A DNA stretch of 15,402 bases from Candidatus Levyibacteriota bacterium (lineage in GTDB: Bacteria; Patescibacteriota; Microgenomatia; Levybacterales; UBA12049): positions 1 to 15,402 of the forward strand of contig JAHFKE010000026.1 in NCBI GenBank assembly GCA_023245515.1, in the 5' to 3' direction. Position 1 is the first letter of the stretch. Each line of letters begins with the position of its first letter. A program made the position numbers and the translations under genes. Under the pieces are notes generated by a model, which was given only the letters and a program-made list of their open reading frames with translations, was not told where the DNA came from and ran no database searches. Below, piece by piece: positions 6,010-12,438 of this stretch.

Positions 6010-6609
6010 CTAGACAGATTGAGCAGTGGGCTTTTGTAATCGAATTTTTCCAACTATTGGTGCTGCACCTAGCACATCTATATTTTTTCCTCTTATATAC
6101 TCTAATAAGTGAACAGCCTGAGAAGGGAATGCCCTTTCGTCATTATTCCTGTTAAGTTCTTTGTCGAAACGGTCAGTTGTATTAACAGGATCAGAATAAA
6201 TATCGACTATCTTGGGTTGTCCATTTTGATTTAAGATAATTCTTTTTACAGACTGCATAGTATAGTTATTTTTGTCACCAAGCCATACTGTAAAGTATCC
6301 TGTATGTCCAGCAATCTCAACACCTTCTCCTTGTAGTGGTTGACCCAAAACTTCCGGCTCAACTCCTTGGGGAATTTGATCTGGTTCAGCTGAGAACTTA
6401 GATTTAACAAGGGGCATCAACTCTGGATCCTGCTCCTTCGCTAGAATTAATAGTCTAGTTCGAAGTTGCTCGTCTCTGTCTCTAGAGGGAATTTCTGCAG
6501 CTTTCATGTCTGAAAGAATATCCTTCTTCCATCCATCAATTTTATGTATGTATCCTATTACACTTGCTTTACTAAGGTCAATTTGTGGAGGACTGTCTTG
6601 TTCGTTCAT
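6010..6609 (-). CDS. Orphan cytosolic protein, 199 aa
   Basis: I do not recognise a family. The first half is charged and probably helical (residues about 14-72, including DGWKKDILSDMKAAEIPSRD and QLRTRLLILAKEQDPELMP). The middle, from about residue 92 to 140, alternates hydrophobic residues in a beta-like pattern (VEIAGHTGYFTVWLGDKNN, then RIILNQNGQPKIVDIYSD). A final helix-like segment follows (SQAVHLLEYIRG). There is no signal peptide, membrane helix, cysteine cluster or catalytic motif. It has one of the best promoters in the window, so it is likely expressed on its own. The N-terminus MNEQDSPPQID starts right after that promoter, which supports the start choice. Confidence 0.75.
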   Translation of the reverse strand: MNEQDSPPQIDLSKASVIGYIHKIDGWKKDILSDMKAAEIPSRDRDEQLRTRLLILAKEQDPELMPLVKSKFSAEPDQIPQGVEPEVLGQPLQGEGVEIAGHTGYFTVWLGDKNNYTMQSVKRIILNQNGQPKIVDIYSDPVNTTDRFDKELNRNNDERAFPSQAVHLLEYIRGKNIDVLGAAPIVGKIRLQKPTAQSV

Positions 6610-6615
6610 AGTAAA

Positions 6616-6644
6616 ATTTTAACAAAAGGTCTTATAAATGTCAA
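6616..6644 (-). promoter_or_regulatory. Near-consensus promoter directly abutting the 199-aa orphan gene
   Basis: On the minus strand, a perfect TTGACA (6644-6639), a 17-nt spacer and TAAAAT (6621-6616) are followed by only 6 nt before the ATG at 6609. Transcription starting about 7 nt past the -10 would begin at the A of the ATG, so a leaderless mRNA is predicted. This is the clearest case of the pattern seen across the window. Confidence 0.75.
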
Positions 6645-6723
6645 ACAAACGAACGAAATTATTACGATACCAAACCGCAACACAGATTGCTTTGCTTGAT
6701 TCACAATAGCGTAAGAATAGAGT

Positions 6724-7935
6724 CTATAGGGCGAAGAAGAGGAGGGCTCCACCGACCATCATGATGAGTGCTACAAAACCCATTCCTGCTACGACGTTGG
6801 CAGCACCGGGCTTAGCCATTGTTGGAGTTGCTGACGGTTCAACTGGTGCTGTGGTTGGTGCAACCGGTTCAAGGATACTTCCTGCGCCAGGTGTTGGAGT
6901 TGCTGCATCCGCTACTACTATGCTCTGTTTACAATTCGTTGCTGCAGGACTGACATTGTTGTTGCTGTCGGTAAGGACTGCAGATGCTTGGTAAGTGCCT
7001 ACATTATTATATGTGTGAGAAAGCTGCACGTTCACGGTAGCAGTTCCGATACCTCCTGCTGCGGTAACATCGCTCACCTCACCATCACCAAAGTTAAAGG
7101 TGACTTTGCTAATCGTCCCTGCTGTTGCGGTACCGTTAGCTGTAAAGGTCAGAGTCAGTGGAGATGGGCCTGTAGGTGCGCGATCAATCACAAGACTACT
7201 GCATGTTGGAGCAGCTGCTGGGCCTCCGGCTGGACTTGTGGGGCCTGGAGTTGGGCTTTCTGTGGGACTTAACGCTTCAGTAGGGCTTAATTCAATCGTA
7301 GGCGTTGGAGAGCCTGTCGGAATGGCCAGTGTAGGACTGACAGGCCCTGAGGGCGCTGCGCCGCCTATAACTATGGTGGCAGGTATAGCACTTGATAACA
7401 CATTTTCGCTGGACTGATCACTTGGTCCTATCGAAAGAGCCTGAGTATTTGACCCATACGTTACCAAAGTTGGAGTGCCAGGAGGAGTGTTCGCTTTGGC
7501 CTTGAACGTAATTGTTCCAGCTTTTGCTTTTTGCTGAACTGCCTTGGTCGGATCAGGGCCAACAGCAAGAGTTATTGACATCTTTCCAGTCTCGAACTTT
7601 GATTCCAAAGTTGACGGAAAAACTATAGCATTAGGCTGGAAAGGGGTAGCCGATACAGCCTCAATCTTATCAGGATCATATTGGATTTCAAGCTTCACAA
7701 AGGAAACAAGATTGACCCCAGGATCTACTACAACGTCCAATGTGAACGTATCCCCGACGTTTTTTGTTATAGGAGCAGTTGCGGTAGATTCAGGAGTGAA
7801 TGAAAGAGTTGTAGATTTTTCAGCGCGACTTCTGGTCTCTTGTTGTTGCTGAAGAAGATAGACTGTAAGGGGAATACCTACCAGGAGAACAGCTATAAAT
7901 CCGAATAAAAATAGTTTTTTTCCACTTAAGTTCAT
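6724..7935 (-). CDS. Surface protein with cohesin-like and PKD domains, two membrane segments, 403 aa
   Basis: The protein is probably held on the outer face of the membrane. An N-terminal helix (about residues 7-28, FLFGFIAVLLVGIPLTVYLL) is followed by QQQQETRSRA. A cohesin-type beta domain covers about 41-190; it shows GDTFTLDVVVD, the FVKLEIQYDPDKIEA strand pair and GTITFKAKA, as in cellulosomal cohesins and their non-cellulosomal relatives. A Pro/Thr/Ser-rich linker (about 195-244) leads to a PKD domain (about 244-341) with FNFGDGEVSD and SHTYNNVGTYQASAVL. A second linker and a C-terminal helix (about 380-403) end the chain without a basic tail. Such proteins may bind partners on the cell surface; the ligand is unknown. 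The ATG at 7935 is preferred over a TTG 18 nt upstream because it starts the signal-anchor cleanly. Confidence 0.85.
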   Translation of the reverse strand: MNLSGKKLFLFGFIAVLLVGIPLTVYLLQQQQETRSRAEKSTTLSFTPESTATAPITKNVGDTFTLDVVVDPGVNLVSFVKLEIQYDPDKIEAVSATPFQPNAIVFPSTLESKFETGKMSITLAVGPDPTKAVQQKAKAGTITFKAKANTPPGTPTLVTYGSNTQALSIGPSDQSSENVLSSAIPATIVIGGAAPSGPVSPTLAIPTGSPTPTIELSPTEALSPTESPTPGPTSPAGGPAAAPTCSSLVIDRAPTGPSPLTLTFTANGTATAGTISKVTFNFGDGEVSDVTAAGGIGTATVNVQLSHTYNNVGTYQASAVLTDSNNNVSPAATNCKQSIVVADAATPTPGAGSILEPVAPTTAPVEPSATPTMAKPGAANVVAGMGFVALIMMVGGALLFFAL

Positions 7936-7970
7936 GTTAGAAAAAGTATGCAATAAAGATCGTTGATTTT

Positions 7971-7999
7971 ATCGTATATAAGAAAAATGAAAGTGTCAA
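7971..7999 (-). promoter_or_regulatory. Predicted promoter of the surface-protein gene
   Basis: On the minus strand, a perfect TTGACA (7999-7994), a 17-nt spacer and TACGAT (7976-7971, four of six consensus bases) are seen. The -10 ends 35 nt before the ATG at 7935, so unlike several neighbours this gene would have a leader of nearly 30 nt. Confidence 0.5.
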
Positions 8000-8095
8000 G
8001 CTGCATTATTTCATATTCAGTGAGACGGTTACTGCATGACTATAATATATATGCTTTAGAAGCAATCTTGGTATACCTTGGGAAGGCGTAAGCTG

Positions 8096-8124
8096 TTGAC
8101 AATCTTTTCCTTTTGTTGTATAAG
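8096..8124 (+). promoter_or_regulatory. Consensus promoter of the groES-groEL operon
   Basis: TTGACA (8096-8101), a 17-nt spacer and TATAAG (8119-8124) give a strong housekeeping-type promoter about 48 nt upstream of groES. A further TATAAT at 8041-8046 has no good -35. The HrcA operator (CIRCE) is not present: TTAGCA at 8125-8131 resembles one half only and has no GAGTGCTAA partner. Confidence 0.75.
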
Positions 8125-8144
8125 TTAGCATACGGAATTGACGA

Positions 8145-8158
8145 CTGATAATTATCAG
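8145..8158. promoter_or_regulatory. Perfect 14-bp palindrome in the groES leader
   Basis: CTGATAATTATCAG equals its own reverse complement. It lies about 13 nt after the expected transcription start and 14 nt before the groES ATG. The position suits a repressor operator or an RNA hairpin close to the start codon. No known heat-shock operator has this sequence to my knowledge, so the role is open. Confidence 0.4.
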
Positions 8159-8172
8159 AAGAAAACATTGAT

Positions 8173-8469
8173 ATGGCAACAAATACTATTGAACCACTAT
8201 TCGATAACGTTCTTGTAAAACCGGTTAAAGCAGAGGTAAAAAGTGCCGGTGGAATTTATCTTCCCGACAATGTGAAGGAAAAACCTCAAGTAGGCGAAGT
8301 TATGGCAATTGGGCAAGGAATGCATGACGAACACGGCAAACTCATCCCTATGGTTGTGAAGGTTGGTCAGAAAGTATTATTCAAAAAATGGGGAGGAGAC
8401 GAGGTCAAGGTTAATAACGAAGAATGGAAGCTGGTAAGGCAGGCAGATATACTGGCAATTGTTGAGTAG
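8173..8469 (+). CDS. groES: Co-chaperonin GroES (Hsp10), 98 aa
   Basis: GroES forms the heptameric lid of the GroEL folding chamber and controls ATP-driven release of folded substrates in the cytosol. The 98-residue length is typical. The N-terminal strand reads EPLFDNVLVKPVKAE. The mobile loop that docks on GroEL is at about residues 20-32 with the hydrophobic tripeptide IYL (28-30) in place of the usual IVL. Family strands VGEVMAIGQG, VKVGQKVLF and the C-terminal ADILAIVE are visible. groEL follows after 63 nt on the same strand, the standard operon order. The leader contains a purine-rich AGAAGAAAA but no strong Shine-Dalgarno match. Confidence 0.97.
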   Translation: MATNTIEPLFDNVLVKPVKAEVKSAGGIYLPDNVKEKPQVGEVMAIGQGMHDEHGKLIPMVVKVGQKVLFKKWGGDEVKVNNEEWKLVRQADILAIVE

Positions 8470-8496
8470 CGGGTAGTGCGTAGGGAGTAGAAATTC

Positions 8497-8524
8497 CTAC
8501 AAACTAAAAACTACAAACTAAAAA
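8497..8524 (+). repeat. Two tandem 14-bp repeats in the groES-groEL spacer
   Basis: CTACAAACTAAAAA occurs twice without a gap (8497-8510 and 8511-8524), just before the groEL ATG at 8533. A weak GTAGG/CCTAC hairpin (8480-8484 with 8496-8500) precedes it. No Shine-Dalgarno sequence is present in front of groEL, and the A-rich, unstructured repeat may instead keep the start accessible; that is inference. Confidence 0.7.
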
Positions 8525-8532
8525 CTAAAGAA

Positions 8533-10197
8533 ATGGCAAAACAATTACAATTCGGAGAAGAAGCAAGAAAATCATTGGTCGCAGGAGTAAATACTCTGGC
8601 GAAGGCCGTTATTACGACTCTTGGACCTAAAGGACGCAATGTCGCACTTGAAAAGAAGTGGGGTGGTCCTACGGTTGTTCATGATGGTGTAACTGTTGCT
8701 AAAGAAATAGAACTCCAAGACCCATTCGAGAATATGGGAGCACAGCTGGTCAAAGAAGCCGCAAGTAAGACCAATGATAATGCAGGAGATGGTACCACTA
8801 CGGCTACAGTGTTGGCTCAGGCAATAGTTAACGAAGGAATGAAGAATGTCACGGCCGGTGCTAATCCTATGATTCTTCGTGAAGGAATGGAGAAGGGCGC
8901 TACGGCAGTTATTGAAGAGATTAAGAAAATGGCGCGTCCTGTAAAGGATGAGGACGTCGTCCGCGTTGCAAAGATTTCAGCACAGGATGAGAAAATCGGC
9001 CAGAAGATTGCTGATGCTCTGATGAAGGTAGGTAAGAATGGCGTTGTTACTGTTGAAGCCGGTCAGGGAATGGAAATTGAAGTAGTCTATAAAGAGGGTA
9101 TGGAATTTGATAAGGGATATGTTTCTGCATACTTTGTAACGAATTCAGACAAGATGGATGCAGAGATTGAAGATCCGTACATTTTGATCACTGATAAGAA
9201 GATATCTTCTCTTTCCGATTTCCTTCCTTTCCTCGAGAAATTAGTTAAGGTCTCTAAGAGCTTGGTCATTATCGCTGATGAAATCGAAGGAGAAGCATTG
9301 GCAGCACTTGTTGTTAATAGATTAAAAGGTACCTTCAATCCTCTTGCTATAAAAGCTCCCGGATTTGGCGACAGAAGAAAAGAGATGCTTCAAGATATCG
9401 CTATTTTGACAGGTGGAACAGTTATCTCGGAAGAAACAGGAAGAACTCTTGAGAGTGTGACTGTTGAGGATTGCGGACGCGCAGACAAGATATGGGCGGA
9501 TAAAGATAATACACGTATCATTGGGGGTAAAGGAAGTAAAAAAGAAATTGATGCACGAGTTGCTCAGATCAAAAAAGCGATTGAAAGTACGAAGTCAGAC
9601 TTTGATCGTGAGAAGCTTCAGGAGAGACTGGCTAAGTTGGCAGGCGGAGTTGCTGTGATCAATGTCGGAGCGGCAACAGAAGTTGAGATGAAGGAGAAGA
9701 AAGAGCGCGTGAATGATGCTGTTGCAGCTACCAAGGCAGCACTTGAAGAAGGCATCGTTCCTGGAGGTGGAGTAGCGCTTCTTAAGGCGAGAAAGGTTCT
9801 TGAAGCCGTAAAATCAGGACTCACAATTGAGGATCAGAGAATTGGTGTCGATATTCTTTATAATGCACTGGAGCAACCGCTACGCTTGATCGCGAGAAAC
9901 GCAGGAGCCGATGACGGATGGGTAGTCAGAAAAGTAGAAGAGGGTACCGGTTCGACAAGTAAGAAAGCCAATGCTGATTATGGATTCAATGTCATGACGA
10001 TGGGGTTTGGGTCAATGCTGGATGCAGGCATCGTAGATCCTGCCAAAGTGACACGCTCTGCTGTGCAGAATGCTGTGAGTGTCGGTGTCATGATTCTCAC
10101 GACTGAGGCACTTGTCGCAGATATTCCTGAGAAGAATCCTTCGACAGGCTCAGGAGGAATGCCAGGTGGAATGGGCGGCATGGAGGGGATGTACTAA
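8533..10197 (+). CDS. groEL: Chaperonin GroEL (Hsp60), 554 aa
   Basis: GroEL builds the double-ring chamber in which unfolded proteins fold in an ATP-dependent cycle with GroES. Nucleotide-binding signatures are intact: TTLGPKGRN (28-36), DGVTVAKEI (51-59), GDGTTTATVLA (85-95) and the catalytic Asp395 upstream of EEGIVPGGGVALL. The apical segment contains VEDPYILITDKKIS-like sequence (EDPYILITDKKISS) and APGFGDRRKEML. The length is the usual 540-550 plus a few residues. The C-terminal tail is the typical Gly/Met-rich GGMPGGMGGMEGMY. It is the second gene of a two-gene operon and is followed by a clear rho-independent terminator. Confidence 0.98.
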   Translation: MAKQLQFGEEARKSLVAGVNTLAKAVITTLGPKGRNVALEKKWGGPTVVHDGVTVAKEIELQDPFENMGAQLVKEAASKTNDNAGDGTTTATVLAQAIVNEGMKNVTAGANPMILREGMEKGATAVIEEIKKMARPVKDEDVVRVAKISAQDEKIGQKIADALMKVGKNGVVTVEAGQGMEIEVVYKEGMEFDKGYVSAYFVTNSDKMDAEIEDPYILITDKKISSLSDFLPFLEKLVKVSKSLVIIADEIEGEALAALVVNRLKGTFNPLAIKAPGFGDRRKEMLQDIAILTGGTVISEETGRTLESVTVEDCGRADKIWADKDNTRIIGGKGSKKEIDARVAQIKKAIESTKSDFDREKLQERLAKLAGGVAVINVGAATEVEMKEKKERVNDAVAATKAALEEGIVPGGGVALLKARKVLEAVKSGLTIEDQRIGVDILYNALEQPLRLIARNAGADDGWVVRKVEEGTGSTSKKANADYGFNVMTMGFGSMLDAGIVDPAKVTRSAVQNAVSVGVMILTTEALVADIPEKNPSTGSGGMPGGMGGMEGMY

Positions 10198-10198
10198 G

Positions 10199-10231
10199 GT
10201 TATAAAGTCGAAAGTTATAAAGTTATAAAGT
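10199..10231 (+). repeat. Three copies of GTTATAAAGT between groEL and its terminator
   Basis: The decamer GTTATAAAGT starts at 10199, 10214 and 10222, and the last two copies overlap by two bases. The short AT-rich repeat fills the space between the groEL stop and the terminator stem. It resembles the spacer repeats before groEL in style but not in sequence. Confidence 0.75.
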
Positions 10232-10232
10232 C

Positions 10233-10255
10233 ACCCGCTGACAGGCGGGTTTTTT
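10233..10255 (+). terminator. Rho-independent terminator of the groES-groEL operon
   Basis: ACCCGC (10233-10238) pairs with GCGGGT (10245-10250) around a 6-nt loop and runs into six T residues (10250-10255). It works only on the plus strand; the opposite side lacks a T-run. It is the only convincing intrinsic terminator in the window. Confidence 0.85.
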
Positions 10256-10259
10256 GCGG

Positions 10260-10373
10260 CTATTTTTCCTGAGAATTTTGTAAATTAATGACAGCACTTC
10301 TTAAACTTTGCATTCGTTTCTGCAAAGTCCGTAGTCCTCGCGGATCGCAACTCCGAGGCCCTGCCCCGGTCAT
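10260..10373 (-). CDS. Possible small protein, 37 aa, downstream of the nicotinamidase gene
   Basis: An ATG at 10373 lies 5 nt after the nicotinamidase stop and opens a 37-codon frame ending in TAG. The product begins MTGAGPRSCDPRG and continues as a basic, amphipathic helix-like stretch (LRTLQKRMQSLRSAVINLQ). The stop-to-start spacing would allow translational coupling. There is no Shine-Dalgarno match and no recognised family. The same bases contain two inverted repeats, so an RNA element is an alternative. The gap would otherwise be empty. Confidence is low. Confidence 0.25.
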   Translation of the reverse strand: MTGAGPRSCDPRGLRTLQKRMQSLRSAVINLQNSQEK

Positions 10374-10378
10374 CTTAC

Positions 10379-10966
10379 TTATCGTATTTCTCTTGTTTCT
10401 ATCAGGATGACACCTGCATCCTGCATGTCTTTCAGTGCTCTTTTCTCGTCCCCTGCGGTTGCGTTGACCGCTGCTATTGCATCCGTAGTGAGGAATGTTT
10501 GATACCGTCTTCCTTCTGCTACTGCATCCATAGCGCCAGCTTTCACGCAATGTTCGGTAGCAATTCCCAAGAACAAAATGTTTTCGATTCCGTGTTGTTG
10601 CAGATATTCGTTTAGGATTTGTCTCTGTTCATTTCTCCCTTCAAAAGGGGAGTATCCGTGCTCTTTGGGATCCATTCCTTTTGAAAAAATCTCAAAGCCT
10701 TCAGTCATGAGCTCTGGATGGAATTCTGCTCCTGGAGTGCCCTGAACGCAGTGCACCGGCCATATCTTGAAATGCTCTTCCATAATCTGAGGATGCCAAT
10801 CCCGTGTTGCTACTCTGAGGGCGCCTTTTTCCTCGGCGAGAGCATTTACTTCGTTAATTTTCGTAATGATCTTTCTGCCATTGGCAACTCCTAGTGCTCC
10901 GCCTGGACAAAAGTCATTCTGGACATCAACTGTTACTATTGCAAATGATCTATCAAGTTCTATCAT
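10379..10966 (-). CDS. pncA: Nicotinamidase (isochorismatase-like hydrolase), 195 aa
   Basis: The enzyme hydrolyses nicotinamide to nicotinate and ammonia, the first step of one NAD salvage route, in the cytosol. The cysteine-hydrolase triad is complete: Asp14 in VDVQNDF, Lys96 in FSKGMD and Cys140 in GIATEHCVKAGAMDA, next to the cis-peptide Ile-Ala. Metal ligands Asp56 and His58 (TRDWHP) with His72 (WPVHCVQGTPGAEFHP) match true nicotinamidases rather than other isochorismatase-fold enzymes. Length is normal for the family. It is divergent from purD and has the only strong Shine-Dalgarno sequence in the window. No other NAD genes are near. Confidence 0.93.
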   Translation of the reverse strand: MIELDRSFAIVTVDVQNDFCPGGALGVANGRKIITKINEVNALAEEKGALRVATRDWHPQIMEEHFKIWPVHCVQGTPGAEFHPELMTEGFEIFSKGMDPKEHGYSPFEGRNEQRQILNEYLQQHGIENILFLGIATEHCVKAGAMDAVAEGRRYQTFLTTDAIAAVNATAGDEKRALKDMQDAGVILIETREIR

Positions 10967-10973
10967 ATTTAAT

Positions 10974-10981
10974 TCACCTCC
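10974..10981 (-). promoter_or_regulatory. Strong Shine-Dalgarno sequence of pncA
   Basis: GGAGGTGA on the minus strand lies 7 nt before the ATG, an ideal match to the 16S rRNA 3' end. It shows that this organism can use Shine-Dalgarno initiation, in contrast to the leaderless layout elsewhere in the window. Confidence 0.8.
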
Positions 10982-10983
10982 CG

Positions 10984-11012
10984 ATTTTACGCGTTATTGC
11001 TGAGCCTGTCAA
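10984..11012 (-). promoter_or_regulatory. Near-consensus promoter of pncA
   Basis: On the minus strand, TTGACA (11012-11007), a 17-nt spacer and TAAAAT (10989-10984) lie 17 nt before the ATG. It has the same boxes and spacing as the promoter at 6616-6644. A start 6-7 nt past the -10 would fall inside the Shine-Dalgarno sequence and leave a leader of about 11 nt. Confidence 0.7.
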
Positions 11013-11057
11013 CTTTGTTTTGGAGGGATAAGCATCGTAGTTTTTCGGTTGGCTGAG

Positions 11058-11085
11058 TTTGATCATGATAGTTAATTAGTATAAA
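11058..11085 (+). promoter_or_regulatory. Predicted promoter of purD
   Basis: TTTGAT (11058-11063), a 16-nt spacer and TATAAA (11080-11085) end 9 nt before the purD ATG, which predicts a leader of 2-3 nt. GGGAG between them is too close to the start for normal Shine-Dalgarno use. The -35 is weak. Confidence 0.45.
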
Positions 11086-11094
11086 CTGGGAGCT

Positions 11095-12438
11095 ATGGGA
11101 AAAGAACAGCATACAGTTCTGGTGGTAGACGCAGGTGGAAGAGGTTCCGCTCTTGTTGATAAGTACTCCCAAAGTCCTCATGTAGGGAGGATTATTGCAA
11201 TCCCTGGTAATGACTTCATGCACGTTTCATCTAAAAAGCCTGTAGAAACCCATACCAATCTAAAAACGACGAGTCTCAAGGAAATCATAGAGATCAGTAA
11301 GAAAGAAGGCGTCTCGCTCGTGGATGTCGCGCAGGATAATGCCGTTCAGGCTGGTCTGGTTGATGCATTGCTGGATGAGGGAATACCTGTCATGGGACCC
11401 ACAAAAGCCGCGGGAGAAATCGAGTGGAATAAGGCTTTCTCAAGAGAGTTTATGAGTCGGCACAATATTCCCCAGCCGAAATTTGCCACTTTTGATTCAA
11501 TACAGGAAGGAGTTTTATATTTACAGAGAGAATCAGATCGACCGTGGTTCGTTAAGGCATCCGGGCTTGCTGAGGGGAAAGGAGCGCTCCCTGCAGAAAA
11601 TAATAGCGAAGCAATCAAAAGTATTCATGAGCTACAAAAATTTGGGAATGCCTCCCATACTTATTTGTTGGAAGAGTGGGTGCGGGGAGAAGGTGGTCAG
11701 CAGGCAGAGGAATTTTCCAGTTTTGCAGTAAGTGATGGGGAGCACTTTAAGATAATCGGACACGCACAGGATCATAAGAGAGTCTTTGATGGTGATAGGG
11801 GCGAGAATACTGGGGGCATGGGATGTGTTTCTCATCCTCTGGTCATAGATGAGGATATTTCAACTCAGGTAGAAGATATTTTTGCAAAGACAATAAAAGG
11901 ACTTCGTGATGAAGGGAGGTCTTATAAGGGAATTTTGTATTTCGGAGGAATTTTGGTTCCTGAAGAGGGAGGGCAAAAAGTGTATGCAATCGAATTTAAT
12001 GCAAGATGGGGGGATCCTGAGGCGCAGGTCCTGGTCCCGGGTATACAAAGTGATTTGTTCGAGTTAAGCAATGCTGTAATAAATGGTTCGCTCGATACAT
12101 TTCTCTTACAGTCAGATAATAAGACACGTGTTACTGTTGCTGTGACGGCCAAAGGGTATCCTCTTGATTATTCCCAAGTCAAGGGTAAAGAGATTCTGAG
12201 ACTTGAAGAGGCAGGGAAGTTTCCTGACATTAAAATATATGGTGGCGGGATTAAAAAAGTTGACGATACATACGTGGTAAGTGGAGGGAGAGTGTTCTAT
12301 GTTGTGGGGGAGGGAAAAGACGTGCTTCAAGCGCGGGAGAAAGCATATGCCGCAATTGAGAGATTACATATAGAGAGAGACAATATGCACTATAGAAAAG
12401 ATATCGGATGGCGAGATGCTAAAAGGACTAGGGGTTGA
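11095..12438 (+). CDS. purD: Phosphoribosylamine-glycine ligase (GARS), 447 aa
   Basis: PurD joins glycine to 5-phosphoribosylamine using ATP, the second step of de novo purine synthesis. The N-domain shows VLVVDAGGRGSAL (8-20), where most relatives have GGREHAL, and IAIPGND. The ATP-grasp fold is clear: GPTKAAGEIEWNKAF (101-115), FVKASGLAEGKG (152-163), LLEEWVRGE, DHKRVFDGDRGENTGGMG (226-243) and the metal-binding FNARWGDPEAQ (301-311). The C-terminal domain ends with the expected SGGRVFYVVGEG segment and an AREKAYAAIE helix. Length is within the normal range. No other purine gene is visible, which is unusual because pur genes often cluster and many CPR genomes lack the pathway. The stop overlaps the end of murJ on the other strand by 11 bp. 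Confidence 0.93.
   Translation: MGKEQHTVLVVDAGGRGSALVDKYSQSPHVGRIIAIPGNDFMHVSSKKPVETHTNLKTTSLKEIIEISKKEGVSLVDVAQDNAVQAGLVDALLDEGIPVMGPTKAAGEIEWNKAFSREFMSRHNIPQPKFATFDSIQEGVLYLQRESDRPWFVKASGLAEGKGALPAENNSEAIKSIHELQKFGNASHTYLLEEWVRGEGGQQAEEFSSFAVSDGEHFKIIGHAQDHKRVFDGDRGENTGGMGCVSHPLVIDEDISTQVEDIFAKTIKGLRDEGRSYKGILYFGGILVPEEGGQKVYAIEFNARWGDPEAQVLVPGIQSDLFELSNAVINGSLDTFLLQSDNKTRVTVAVTAKGYPLDYSQVKGKEILRLEEAGKFPDIKIYGGGIKKVDDTYVVSGGRVFYVVGEGKDVLQAREKAYAAIERLHIERDNMHYRKDIGWRDAKRTRG

Noticed and set aside
8125..8158. CIRCE heat-shock operator upstream of groES
   Set aside because: Only TTAGCA of the first half is present. The required second half, GAGTGCTAA, after a 9-nt spacer is missing.
10260..10378. 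tRNA gene in the structured gap after groEL
   Set aside because: The two stems do not assemble into a cloverleaf, and no T-arm or CCA-end pairing is found on either strand.
10260..10550. 96-codon minus-strand frame overlapping the end of pncA
   Set aside because: Its first two thirds are an out-of-frame shadow of pncA. Only the last 37 codons lie outside pncA, and they are listed separately at low confidence.
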